From: Desulfosporosinus sp. OT
GTDB lineage: Bacteria; Bacillota; Desulfitobacteriia; Desulfitobacteriales; Desulfitobacteriaceae
Direction: 5' to 3'
Length of the DNA stretch: 64,000 nt
Assembly (NCBI RefSeq): GCF_000224515.1
Contig: NZ_AGAF01000120.1
Span: 35,358 to 99,357, forward strand
Part shown: piece after piece, positions 17,435-26,438 of the stretch
How positions within the stretch are numbered: the first letter of the stretch is position 1
Layout: each line of letters opens with the position of its first letter
Program-made: the position numbers and the translations under genes
The notes under the pieces: model-generated
Databases searched by the model: none
Told to the model about the DNA's origin: nothing
What the model saw: only the letters and a program-made list of their open reading frames with translations

Positions 17435-18315
17435 TGTCTTCCTCCCTCCATCTCCTGACGCAATTCGATGCGACGCATCTTCAAAGTATCTCGGGCCAAC
17501 GGAGAAATGACCGTTAATCGTTTCACCAAAACGATTGATTCTTCTGGAAAACCATAAGCATCTTTATCCGCTAAATACTTCTTTGCATAGCGAATCGGTT
17601 CCCGTGAAGGTACCTCCTGCTCCAGGGGCATTGATCCCGAGTCATAATGGCCTGTTTGACAGGATTGATCGCGTTTCGAAACGCCAGGCTCCTCAACAGA
17701 AACGACTTTCCCTTTGCCCGTAACCAGTCTTTGCTCGACCAAAGACGCTCTGTCCTGGCCCTGGTCCTTAATCATGGTGCACTCATCTCCTAAAGTTGAA
17801 TACACCATGACACCGTAGGACTGTACCTTCTGAATATATCCTTCATAGAGTTCAAAGTACGCTGGGGGCGTCTGCAGGGTCAATCCGAGGTACTCGGTCA
17901 CTAACTCAATGGATTTGCCTTGAGTCAGTCCACGCCCGATCATCTCACTAATAGGGTTATCTCGTAAACCTAAGGCGGCTTTAGCAAGGGTATTTAGAGA
18001 ACACGCCGGGATTATGATTCTTTGCCAATTATCTTTGGCATAAGCATCCTGAGGTGTAATCCAGTTCATCCCCTCGGGTAATTCAGGGTTGAACTTAAAA
18101 ACGCTTTCACTGGGTAAAATGTTCAGCGTGCATTCCGCTCCAAAGCGTTTCTTTACCGTCTTTAAGACCCGTTCGAAATCCGGGACAAAGTTCAATAGAA
18201 CTAACCCCTCCGGCTTAACCGCCATTGTTTCTTCGTCAGTTCCTTGCATTAGGCTTTGAAAGGCAGGTTCGGATAGGATACGGCGCACGATTTGGTTGAT
18301 AAGTTCTTCATTCAT
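17431..18315 (-). CDS. Microcompartment-associated flavoprotein-like protein
   Basis: A 294-aa protein with a central segment (IIIPACSLNTLAKAALG) like the FMN-binding flavoprotein/decarboxylase family. Genes of this kind occur in several microcompartment operons, but their role is unsettled. The N-terminus (MNEELINQIVRRIL) is a short amphipathic helix, like encapsulation peptides that direct enzymes into the shell lumen. Start ATG at 18315 lies 3 bp after the EutT-PduL stop. Confidence 0.65.
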   Translation of the reverse strand: MNEELINQIVRRILSEPAFQSLMQGTDEETMAVKPEGLVLLNFVPDFERVLKTVKKRFGAECTLNILPSESVFKFNPELPEGMNWITPQDAYAKDNWQRIIIPACSLNTLAKAALGLRDNPISEMIGRGLTQGKSIELVTEYLGLTLQTPPAYFELYEGYIQKVQSYGVMVYSTLGDECTMIKDQGQDRASLVEQRLVTGKGKVVSVEEPGVSKRDQSCQTGHYDSGSMPLEQEVPSREPIRYAKKYLADKDAYGFPEESIVLVKRLTVISPLARDTLKMRRIELRQEMEGGRQ

Positions 18316-18318
18316 GGC

Positions 18319-19659
18319 TTATACCCCCATGAGCAGACCCTGGCTCTGTGGCTCAAGAAATGCTGCATTAGCCTCATCCACATCTAAGTGCATCTCCTTA
18401 CGGAAATGTTCACTGACTCGTATTAAAACGTCTTCAAAAATCATTGGGCGTTTGCTTTGGACTTTAACTCGAACCCGTTCCCCATCCTTCAAGGACCATT
18501 GCTGGGCATCATCGCTGTGTAAGTGAATATGCCGACTGGCGACCATCACACCAGACTCCAGTTCAACGTTCCCTAATGGCCCGACAATTTGAAGACCGGG
18601 AGTTCCATCATGTTGCCCTGAATCTCGAATAACGGGCTTTATCCCCAACTTATAACAATCTGTGACACTAATTTCTGCTTGTGTGCTTTTTCTTACGGGC
18701 CCCAACACACGTACCTTTTCCAGGCATCCTTTAGGGCCAACCAAGGTGACCGTTTCTTTGGCTGCAAACTGACCCGGTTGGGAGAGCTCTTTTTGTAAGG
18801 CTAAGGCATAGTTATCTCCGAACAGGATGTATAAATCGTCTTTTGAGAGATGTATATGACGATTCGAGGTTCCAATGGGAACTCTTTTCTCCAGTTGAAG
18901 CCTACCTCGAACTTCACAGGCTAAAATATATAAGGCACTAGACAGCCGATTTAAAGCCTGGATCAGGTCAGTACGACTGCATACCCCCAAATCATCGGTG
19001 AATGCCCGGTTGGCGTAGAGTTCAACTTCTCGTGACTTCGCTCTCAAATGATGGAGCTTAGACACCACTTTCCCATGGGTATAACTTAACGGTGTGTGTT
19101 CCACTCCAAAATACTTCTTGGGATTATGAGACCGTTCCCGTAGTTCCTCTGGTTTCAGTCCAATGAGGGTTGCCCATTGAAACGGTTCGTCTTTGACTTC
19201 ACTGACCATGAGTTGTCGGGCGAAGGATGAGATTTCCTCTAATTTAAGAGTTAACCCCTCTTCGCCCTCTTGGGCAAAGAAACCTTGGGCCTCGACCAAT
19301 TCACACTGAAACAAATCGAGTTGTCCTCGATAGGCAATCACCGGGTGTGTTTTGGTAACCAAGGCTCCAATGCGCAGATGAGTCATGTGTTCCGGTTTAA
19401 CGACCGAGGAATTTTGACTTTGACAAGGGGCATTTAGCTTTTCTTCGAAGGATTTTTGCTGAACGGCCGTTTGCTGTGCATTGGAAATTGTCCTTTGGTG
19501 ACTAGTGAGAATCCTGTTTCCTTCAATTCGGACATCGATTCCCTTGGACCGGATAAAGTCCCACGCAGAAGGCGTTATCACGCTCCCTTGCGGTAACGTG
19601 ATAATTCTATCCTTGGTTTTGTGCCAATTGGCTCTTAATTCATACTCCGTGACGATCAA
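18319..19659 (-). CDS. Fusion of EutT-like cobalamin adenosyltransferase and PduL phosphotransacylase
   Basis: Residues 1 to about 255 resemble EutT, which makes adenosylcobalamin for EutBC: SVITPSAWDF near the N-terminus, KPEHMTHL, then THPVIAYRGQLD. Residues about 258-446 are a PduL-type phosphotransacylase that makes acetyl phosphate from acetyl-CoA, with both metal-ligand motifs (SNRHIHLS near 265 and SRHIHLHSDDA near 375). The HX11CCX2C motif of enterobacterial EutT is not seen; one Cys at 79 lies nearby. TTG start at 19659 follows GAGGTGAGG. It replaces separate eutT and eutD genes. Confidence 0.85.
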   Translation of the reverse strand: MIVTEYELRANWHKTKDRIITLPQGSVITPSAWDFIRSKGIDVRIEGNRILTSHQRTISNAQQTAVQQKSFEEKLNAPCQSQNSSVVKPEHMTHLRIGALVTKTHPVIAYRGQLDLFQCELVEAQGFFAQEGEEGLTLKLEEISSFARQLMVSEVKDEPFQWATLIGLKPEELRERSHNPKKYFGVEHTPLSYTHGKVVSKLHHLRAKSREVELYANRAFTDDLGVCSRTDLIQALNRLSSALYILACEVRGRLQLEKRVPIGTSNRHIHLSKDDLYILFGDNYALALQKELSQPGQFAAKETVTLVGPKGCLEKVRVLGPVRKSTQAEISVTDCYKLGIKPVIRDSGQHDGTPGLQIVGPLGNVELESGVMVASRHIHLHSDDAQQWSLKDGERVRVKVQSKRPMIFEDVLIRVSEHFRKEMHLDVDEANAAFLEPQSQGLLMGV

Positions 19660-19673
19660 GTCCTCACCTCATT

Positions 19674-19729
19674 ACAGAAGTCAGAGGTCAGATGCCAGAG
19701 GTCAGATATCGATATCTGATTTGACCTAT
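19674..19729. repeat. Heptamer-periodic repeat with a central palindrome
   Basis: Successive 7-bp units TCAGAGG, TCAGATG, CCAGAGG, TCAGATA from 19681, with looser units on both sides. An 18-bp perfect palindrome (TCAGATATCGATATCTGA) spans 19702-19719. It lies between eutM and the eutT-pduL fusion. Confidence 0.7.
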
Positions 19730-19783
19730 GGTGGAGTTGAGTCTCCACTGAAGCTCCGATCTTTTCTTTAGTAAAATTTCAGA

Positions 19784-20095
19784 TTATTTTTCACCGTAGC
19801 TTTTATTATCGGCAACCGGCAAAATGTATTCGACGTCCTTATGCGGGCGCGGAATAACATGCACACTGAGAAGCTCGCCCACCCGCTGAGCGGCTGCCGC
19901 TCCGGCATCCACTGCTGCTTTTACTGCACCGACATCTCCACGAACCATTACTGAAATCAGTCCTCCTGAGACATGCTCTTTTCCGCAAAGCGTCACGTTG
20001 GCCGCTTTTAACATTTGATCCGCAGCTTCGATCGCCGGGATTAAGCCCTTGGTTTCTATCATTCCGAGTGCGATTACACTTCGATCTTGTGCCAT
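19784..20095 (-). CDS. eutM: EutM/PduA-type hexameric shell protein (second copy)
   Basis: Single-domain BMC protein of 103 aa forming the flat facets of the shell. It has the family pattern [20 protein letters not shown] and [17 protein letters not shown], ending with HVIPRPH. It is very similar to the other BMC-H protein at 22368-22703, pointing to tandem duplication within the operon. Confidence 0.93.
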   Translation of the reverse strand: MAQDRSVIALGMIETKGLIPAIEAADQMLKAANVTLCGKEHVSGGLISVMVRGDVGAVKAAVDAGAAAAQRVGELLSVHVIPRPHKDVEYILPVADNKSYGEK

Positions 20096-20156
20096 CTTGT
20101 TCCCTCCTCAATTCGATGCGCATGCTCGTTGCGCAATCTTGATCTATTTTTTTACG

Positions 20157-21647
20157 TTAGCACTTGATACTGTTTAAATGCTGCATGACTTGTTTGATAA
20201 TTTCTTGGACCAACTGGGCATCGACTTGTGAAGTTTGGCTCAGAGCTACTTGAGCTGTCCCATCAACCTTCATCGACTCCACCGGTTTGCGTTCGGGTAT
20301 CCGTTGATGCCAGGCGACCCTTTTAATGTTGAGCAAGTGGAGTGGGGTAACATTTTCTGAAACACTCGATCCTGCCCAAGTTCCACACCCTAAGGTAAAG
20401 GACGGAGACAAACCCGTTGTCGCCCCAACTCCTCCCATAGCTGCGGGAGTGTTCACCAGCAACCGATTAATAGGTTTTTTTAACGCGAATTCCCGGATAA
20501 TCTCTTCGTTATTACAGTGAATCGCTAAACTATGACCAATTCCGCCAGCCTCTAAAAGTTGAAGGCAACGCTCACATCCGACATGCCAATCCGCAACTCG
20601 ATAAAAGCCTAGAACAGTCGTGAGTTTCTCATACGATAAGGGCCATTGCGACCCAACACCTGACAGGGGAGCAGCCAAACATTTCGTTTGATCTGGAATA
20701 GAAATTCCCGCCAGCTGGGCAATAAATTTCGGGTCCTTACCCACTACTTTGGGGTTAACCCCTCCATTTGGTAATATAACAACCTTAGAAACTTTTTGGA
20801 CCTCTTCGGGATTAAGAAAATGCGCTCCATTCCGCTTGAGATGCGTTATAAGTTCATCGGCAATGCACTCTTCCGCCACGATAGCTTGTTCCGAAGCACA
20901 AATCGTTCCATTATCAAAGGTCTTGCCCATCACGATGTATTCGGCAGCCTTGGGCAGGTCTGCACTCCGTTCGACAAAGGCTGGTACATTTCCCGGTCCA
21001 ACTCCCAGAGCTGGCTTTCCACTACTGTAAGCTGCTTTAACTAAGGCACTTCCGCCCGTCGCCAAGATCAAGGCCACACTTGGATGTTTCATTAGTTCCG
21101 TTGTTGCACCCATCGAAATATTCATGATACAGCCTATAACACCTTCTGGTGCTCCTGCCGCGACAGCGGCCTGATGCATAAGTTTAGCCGCTTCATTCGT
21201 ACAGCGAACGGCCGAAGGATGTGGCGAAAACACAATCGCATTGCGAGATTTCAAAGCAATCATCGCTTTGTAAATCACCGTTGACGTGGGATTCGTAGTG
21301 GGTATAATACCCGCGATCACGCCTACGGGCTCTGCTATTTCCCAAATTTTTTGTTTGTTGTCCTCGCGGATAATCCCGACAGTTTTCATGTCTTTAATCG
21401 ACTCATAAAGCGTCCGAGATGCAAAATAGTTCTTAAAACATTTGTCGTTGTAATTTCCCATCCCTGTTTCTGAAACGGCCATCATGGCTAACCTCGCTGC
21501 ATTCGCTTCCCCAGCCTCGCGCATCACGTCTATAATATGATCCACTTGTTCCTGCGTGAAGTTCATAAGGGCTTCTTGGGCTTTGCGGGCAGCTCGAATT
21601 AAATTTCTTGCTTCTTGTAAGGAGCATAAATCACGATCAAGTTCCAT
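20157..21647 (-). CDS. eutE: Acylating acetaldehyde dehydrogenase
   Basis: Converts the volatile acetaldehyde released by ethanolamine ammonia-lyase to acetyl-CoA with NAD+ reduction, inside the microcompartment. The 496-aa protein has the catalytic Cys250 in DNGTICASEQ and the GPGNVPAFVE cofactor region. The N-terminus goes directly into the catalytic domain. Instead the C-terminus ends in an amphipathic helix (AQLVQEIIKQVMQHL) that looks like an encapsulation peptide, an unusual placement. No alcohol dehydrogenase (EutG) is encoded nearby. Confidence 0.94.
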   Translation of the reverse strand: MELDRDLCSLQEARNLIRAARKAQEALMNFTQEQVDHIIDVMREAGEANAARLAMMAVSETGMGNYNDKCFKNYFASRTLYESIKDMKTVGIIREDNKQKIWEIAEPVGVIAGIIPTTNPTSTVIYKAMIALKSRNAIVFSPHPSAVRCTNEAAKLMHQAAVAAGAPEGVIGCIMNISMGATTELMKHPSVALILATGGSALVKAAYSSGKPALGVGPGNVPAFVERSADLPKAAEYIVMGKTFDNGTICASEQAIVAEECIADELITHLKRNGAHFLNPEEVQKVSKVVILPNGGVNPKVVGKDPKFIAQLAGISIPDQTKCLAAPLSGVGSQWPLSYEKLTTVLGFYRVADWHVGCERCLQLLEAGGIGHSLAIHCNNEEIIREFALKKPINRLLVNTPAAMGGVGATTGLSPSFTLGCGTWAGSSVSENVTPLHLLNIKRVAWHQRIPERKPVESMKVDGTAQVALSQTSQVDAQLVQEIIKQVMQHLNSIKC

Positions 21648-21671
21648 TACAAAGCTGCGCCTCCCCTTCTT

Positions 21672-22319
21672 CTAGAATTTAAGACCATTTTCCACAACAT
21701 CCATCACCGAGCGTTGAAAGGCCTCACAGGCGGACTTACACGCGCTTTGCGATCCAGTTAACAAGCCGCCACCAAAGTTAGTTTCCGTCGGTGGTCCATA
21801 GAACGCTTGCATGGTGACTTCTGCAGCTTTTAGAGCTGCGTCCATTCCGTACATAGCCTCAATTGGCGGGGCAATCAGATAAGCTAGAGGTTGACCTTCC
21901 TCAATTCCTGCAATCTTGGAAAGGTAACTCCCCGTCCGAGAAACCGTGTGCGGAAACCAAGCTGTTTTACCCCCATCACACGTATAGAAAAAACAATCAT
22001 TTTCTAAATGGTCGATACATGCGTCAATACCTGAACGCACTTCTGCAGGGCTCGGGCCGGCTAAAATTCCGATAATTTCTCCCGATAACGGGCCTGATGC
22101 ACGGGCCGCGCCGCAATAGAAACTTTTCGCATAGACGACGTCAACCTCAGCTTTTTTGGTTGCTTCATCTAAAGCAACGTAGGTGCAGTCATCAATGTCT
22201 GCTGTGATCATGCCAATGGAACGCTGATAACCCGTTAGTCCCAACTTTTCAGCCAAATCCGGAGCGACATTGGCAATTAACCTAACCGCTAAAACCTTAG
22301 GTTTAATAGGCTCAATCAT
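21672..22319 (-). CDS. eutL: EutL trimeric tandem-BMC shell protein
   Basis: A 215-aa circularly permuted tandem-BMC protein forming trimers with a gated pore in the shell. Recognised by its N-terminal MIEPIKPKVLAVRLI, CTYVALDEATKKAEVDVVY and the C-terminal TNFGGGLLTGSQSACKSAC segment. It sits in the standard place between eutM and eutE. Confidence 0.94.
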   Translation of the reverse strand: MIEPIKPKVLAVRLIANVAPDLAEKLGLTGYQRSIGMITADIDDCTYVALDEATKKAEVDVVYAKSFYCGAARASGPLSGEIIGILAGPSPAEVRSGIDACIDHLENDCFFYTCDGGKTAWFPHTVSRTGSYLSKIAGIEEGQPLAYLIAPPIEAMYGMDAALKAAEVTMQAFYGPPTETNFGGGLLTGSQSACKSACEAFQRSVMDVVENGLKF

Positions 22320-22367
22320 GGTAACCCTCCCTTTTAACGACGGAAGCTTTCGCTTATCCCCGACGGA

Positions 22368-22703
22368 TTATTTCGTGGTCTCAACACTTTTTGTTTTAGG
22401 CTTCTCTTCAAAGACAGGTAACTTTGGTAAAATCGCCTCAAGTTCTGGATGTGGACGAGGAATCACATGACAACTAACGAGTTCTCCAACCCGTTCAGCC
22501 GCCGATGCTCCGGCATCTACTGCTGCCTTTACTGCTCCAACATCTCCACGTACCATGACAGTCACTAACGCGCCTCCAACCTTTACCTTACCAATTAAGG
22601 TCACATTAGCGGCTTTAACCATGGCATCTGCCGCCTCTATCGCCCCGACGATTCCCCGGGTTTCAACCATTCCTAAGGCAACGAGATCTTCTCTTGTAGC
22701 CAT
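22368..22703 (-). CDS. eutM: EutM/PduA-type hexameric shell protein
   Basis: BMC-H facet protein of 111 aa, with [20 protein letters not shown] and [19 protein letters not shown]. The frame opens with a GTG at 22721 that contains the GGAG ribosome-binding sequence, so the ATG at 22703 is the true start. The C-terminal tail is longer and more charged than in the second copy at 19784. Confidence 0.93.
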   Translation of the reverse strand: MATREDLVALGMVETRGIVGAIEAADAMVKAANVTLIGKVKVGGALVTVMVRGDVGAVKAAVDAGASAAERVGELVSCHVIPRPHPELEAILPKLPVFEEKPKTKSVETTK

Positions 22704-22739
22704 TATGTTATCTCCTTTCACTCACTCTATTTAGCCCTT

Positions 22740-23612
22740 CTACTCTAGCTTCACACCCGACGCCTTCACATCAAGAATCTTTTTGATCAAACTCGCGAGA
22801 TGAGCTCCAGCTTCCGCAGCGGGAGTCCCACCTTTATGAATATTGCTGATCACAGTCCGCTCGCTTTCAACCATACCTTGCCTCGGATTATATCCCATAT
22901 AGGCACTCATGCTTTCAGCGGTTCCGAGACCCGGTCGCTCTCCGATGAGAATCACAGCAACTTCCGGTTTCAGTTCCTCACCGATCGTATCCATCACGGC
23001 AACCCGACCACCCCGAACGAAAATAGTCGTTCCTAGTTTCACACCCATGCCCTCGAGGCCCTGGGTTAAAGCTGGGAGGAGATTGGGGATGTTGGCTTCA
23101 ACTGCTTTACTGGAGAGCCCATCAGAAACAATAATTTGAACCATGGCACCTTTTTGACACCCTTGACGAAGAATCTCTAAATTTTCGGCATCAAGTTTTC
23201 TTCCTAAGTCCGGTCGCGTGAGATATTCATCCTTCGACTGACATAGACTTTGGACAGAGACCATGCCATACTTAGCCGGAAAATCTTCCGGAACTTCACC
23301 AAGCACGGAGTCTTGTGCTATCGCATGATCTGCGCGAAAACGAAGTAACGTATCCGTCAGAGGACGGGGGCCGCAGCGCCAAACACCTATCCGAGCAGGT
23401 GTTGAGAGCTTCATCTCAGCATATAGCGCACTATTAGCGGGACTTGGAACTTGTAAATAGCGCTGCAAGTCGATTTCCGCTAAATCTGTAATCTGACATT
23501 CGTCCAAGATCGGTGCGGTTGCCTGAGAGCTGGCAGAAGGTTGACTCTTTCCCTTCCCCATATCTTTAAGCATCTGTTCCACGATCAGGCGAACATTGTC
23601 TTCTAAGCTCAT
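22740..23612 (-). CDS. eutC: Ethanolamine ammonia-lyase small subunit
   Basis: EutC with EutB and adenosylcobalamin splits ethanolamine to acetaldehyde and ammonia. The 290-aa sequence has ARIGVWRCGPRPLTDTLLRF and VILIGERPGLGTAESMSAY, diagnostic of EutC. Its N-terminal 20 residues (NVRLIVEQMLKDM) form an amphipathic helix suited to shell targeting. It follows eutB by 14 bp. Confidence 0.96.
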   Translation of the reverse strand: MSLEDNVRLIVEQMLKDMGKGKSQPSASSQATAPILDECQITDLAEIDLQRYLQVPSPANSALYAEMKLSTPARIGVWRCGPRPLTDTLLRFRADHAIAQDSVLGEVPEDFPAKYGMVSVQSLCQSKDEYLTRPDLGRKLDAENLEILRQGCQKGAMVQIIVSDGLSSKAVEANIPNLLPALTQGLEGMGVKLGTTIFVRGGRVAVMDTIGEELKPEVAVILIGERPGLGTAESMSAYMGYNPRQGMVESERTVISNIHKGGTPAAEAGAHLASLIKKILDVKASGVKLE

Positions 23613-23626
23613 TTTCTTATTCCCCC

Positions 23627-24991
23627 TTACCTCGTGAAAATGGTAGCATCACCGGCACGTGCTGTAAGCTTACCTTGAGCTAGTATCCCCATCGCTTCCG
23701 CCCAGGCTTCAAACTCAGGTAGCGGTCGAAGGTTAAACAGTTCTCTTAAGGTAGCAATGTCATGGAAGCTCGTCGTCTGATAGTTCAGCATGACATCATC
23801 GCCCATGGGAATCCCCATGAAATACGTGCAGCCTGCCGCTGCTAAGAGAGTCGCTAGATTCTCAATATCGTTTTGATCAGCCTTCATGTGGTTGGTGTAA
23901 CAAGCATCGACCCCCATAGGCAACCCGGAAAGTTTCCCCATAAAATGGTCTTCGAGCCCTGCCCGCGTCACTTGACGTGTGTCATAGAGATATTCCGGTC
24001 CAATAAAACCAACAACAGTATTTACTAAAAAAGGATTATAGTGACGGGCTAAACCGTAACAACGCGCTTCCAGGGTCACTTGATCTGCACCATGGTGGGC
24101 CTCAGACGAAAGTTCCGAGCCTTGCCCAGTTTCAAAATACATGATATTAGGGCCTGTTGCCCGACCCTCTTTTAACCCGAGAGCATAAGCCTCGTCAAGA
24201 ATGTCTTTACTAACTCCAAACGCCTCATTACCTGTTTGTGATCCAGCAATCGATTGGAATAACAGGTGAACGGGAGCCCCTTTTCTCAGGGCCTTAATTT
24301 GGGTGGAAATATGCGCTAGAACACAAATTTGGGTGGGTATCTTCCACTCCTCAACAAACTGATAAAGAGTCTCCAAGCTACGTATGGTTGCGGGCATCGA
24401 ATCATCGACAGGATTGAGTCCAATCACTGCGTCTCCAACTCCATAGGACAACCCCTCGCGCAAACTAGCCAAAATCCCCTCAACTCCATCGGTCGGATGA
24501 TTGGGTTGAAGACGGGAAGCTAGGCAGCCTGTTTTACCAATGGTTGTGTTACAGTGGGCAAGATTTTGTATTTTAGCAGCTCCTAAAATCAAGTCAAGAT
24601 TGCTCATGAGCTTGGCAACAGCAGCGACCATTTCTGAAGTGAGCCCACGACTAATCCGCTGAAGGTTTGAGCCTGTGGTATCTGTTTTGAGAACATACTC
24701 TCGGAACTCTGCAACAGACCAGTTTTTGATCGAGTGATAGATCGGTTCATTGACATCGGCATCAATAATGCGCGATACTTCGTCATTCTCAAGCGGTACG
24801 ACTGGGTTCAGACGTAAATCTTCCAAAGTCAGTTCCGACAAGACTCGTTTTGCTGCGATCCGCTCTGCGGCGTCTTCGGCCGCAATTCCGGCGAGAATAT
24901 CTCCGGACTTGATCTCATTTGCTTTCGACAGAACCTCTTTTACATTTTTAAAGACAAAGGTTTGACCAAAAAGGCGTGTCTTTAGATTCAC
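23627..24991 (-). CDS. eutB: Ethanolamine ammonia-lyase large subunit
   Basis: Catalytic TIM-barrel subunit of the B12-dependent lyase. The body matches EutB throughout (AHCNTTIGKTGCLASRLQPN; MGVDACYTNHMKAD; CTYFMGIPMGDDVMLNYQ). The open frame extends to 25048 and would overlap eutA, but a GTG at 24991 lies 9 nt after AAGGGA and gives the usual EutB N-terminus (NLKTRLFG), 454 aa. Neighbours eutA (reactivase) and eutC support the call. Confidence 0.96.
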   Translation of the reverse strand: MNLKTRLFGQTFVFKNVKEVLSKANEIKSGDILAGIAAEDAAERIAAKRVLSELTLEDLRLNPVVPLENDEVSRIIDADVNEPIYHSIKNWSVAEFREYVLKTDTTGSNLQRISRGLTSEMVAAVAKLMSNLDLILGAAKIQNLAHCNTTIGKTGCLASRLQPNHPTDGVEGILASLREGLSYGVGDAVIGLNPVDDSMPATIRSLETLYQFVEEWKIPTQICVLAHISTQIKALRKGAPVHLLFQSIAGSQTGNEAFGVSKDILDEAYALGLKEGRATGPNIMYFETGQGSELSSEAHHGADQVTLEARCYGLARHYNPFLVNTVVGFIGPEYLYDTRQVTRAGLEDHFMGKLSGLPMGVDACYTNHMKADQNDIENLATLLAAAGCTYFMGIPMGDDVMLNYQTTSFHDIATLRELFNLRPLPEFEAWAEAMGILAQGKLTARAGDATIFTR

Positions 24992-25019
24992 GATTTCACA
25001 TCCCTTCTGTGGACAATTC

Positions 25020-26429
25020 TTAACGGGCGAATACCAAGGTTTTGACAATCACAGGCACAGCATCTTCATGCGGTAACGGTTTAGCAATGTCCAGAAAATC
25101 ACCCAAAGCGAGCTCTATTCCATCCAAACAAATCAGTGGAACCGAAGGAAGAAGTCTCTGCAGTGTTTGTCCCAAGACTTTGGCAATATCTTGTTGCACG
25201 ATGATCACTTTAGGCTCTCCTTTTATTATGGGAAGCTCACTAGCCAAAGCTTCGGCGAGAGTACAAATTGTTTTAAAATCAGTATTGGGCAACGCCGGGA
25301 CAACTAAAGCAACCGTTCGGTATAGAGAATCATTATAATTCTCCGCCGGCTTAAGCCAAGAGAACATTCCCAAGGCCCCCACTTCCGGGTATACTGCCGG
25401 AACATTCCGCAAAGGGAGTGAATCCTTACTTATCGTTATGGTTGAACCCGATACATTCACCGTATGCGCTCCAGCACCAAGCACCGTTGCATGGATCGTC
25501 TCCGACCCCTCATGGACAGAAAACGATGAATGAATACGACTTTCCCTGAACGCTTCTGCCAAAAGAGGCCCGACATCCCCATGGATCCACCATTCCTTGA
25601 TCCCTGGTAGATAAATATACTTGGCCACTCCTCCTGAAAAAACCACCCCGTTGAGCAAGATATCCGGTAGCGTATTGGTCATCACAAGGGGCCTGTCCTG
25701 GGCGAGTAGAGGTTCCTGAAAGATGACCCGTTCGACACATTCCACCATAGCCTTGAGGCACTTTCGGATCACGAGCACTTCGTCTTCGCTTGGCTCTAAG
25801 GAGCCGCTCGGATAACAGTGATTCATGACCGTCTGGCCCGGAGCGGAGATATAATTTAAGTGGTGTGTTAACGGATCAACTTCAAATAGTCGACCGCCAA
25901 CATTGATACACGCCGTACCGATGCACTTGCCGCGATCAAAATAGGCAATATTCGTGGTTCCTCCGCCGATATCGATGTTGGCAATACATGCATGTAAGCG
26001 CTTGGAGAGCGCCTCGGCTCCCGATCCTTTACCGGCAATCACACTTTCGAGATCTGGTCCGGCCGTCGCCACAACAAAATCTCCGGCATAATCTGCCAAG
26101 GAATGGATGATTTCCGAGGCGTTCTCCTTTTTCGCAGTCTCCCCGGTAATAATTATGGCGCCGGTATCGATCTGCTCAGGCTTCACTCCCGCCTTCTCGT
26201 ATTCTTTGGCAATGATCGCACGTAACGCCGCACCGTCAACGTGTTGTCGATCTTCAAACGGAGTAATATACACGTTTCCCATATACGTAATGCTTTTGTG
26301 GCTAATCTCTACTTTGGGTACTTGACTGCCAGGCATTACGTTGACCAAGGTAAGCTGCGAAATGACCAATTGCGTAGTCGTTGTTCCTACATCAATCCCC
26401 ACACTGACTAATGCCATCTCTTTTGCCAT
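25020..26429 (-). CDS. eutA: Ethanolamine ammonia-lyase reactivating factor
   Basis: EutA is an actin-fold ATPase that exchanges inactive cobalamin from EutBC. The 469-aa sequence has the phosphate-binding motifs SVGIDVGTTTTQLV, NIDIGGGTTNIAYF and VVFSGGVAKYIY. It begins 9 bp after the permease gene and precedes eutB. Confidence 0.95.
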   Translation of the reverse strand: MAKEMALVSVGIDVGTTTTQLVISQLTLVNVMPGSQVPKVEISHKSITYMGNVYITPFEDRQHVDGAALRAIIAKEYEKAGVKPEQIDTGAIIITGETAKKENASEIIHSLADYAGDFVVATAGPDLESVIAGKGSGAEALSKRLHACIANIDIGGGTTNIAYFDRGKCIGTACINVGGRLFEVDPLTHHLNYISAPGQTVMNHCYPSGSLEPSEDEVLVIRKCLKAMVECVERVIFQEPLLAQDRPLVMTNTLPDILLNGVVFSGGVAKYIYLPGIKEWWIHGDVGPLLAEAFRESRIHSSFSVHEGSETIHATVLGAGAHTVNVSGSTITISKDSLPLRNVPAVYPEVGALGMFSWLKPAENYNDSLYRTVALVVPALPNTDFKTICTLAEALASELPIIKGEPKVIIVQQDIAKVLGQTLQRLLPSVPLICLDGIELALGDFLDIAKPLPHEDAVPVIVKTLVFAR

Positions 26430-26438
26430 GATGCTACC

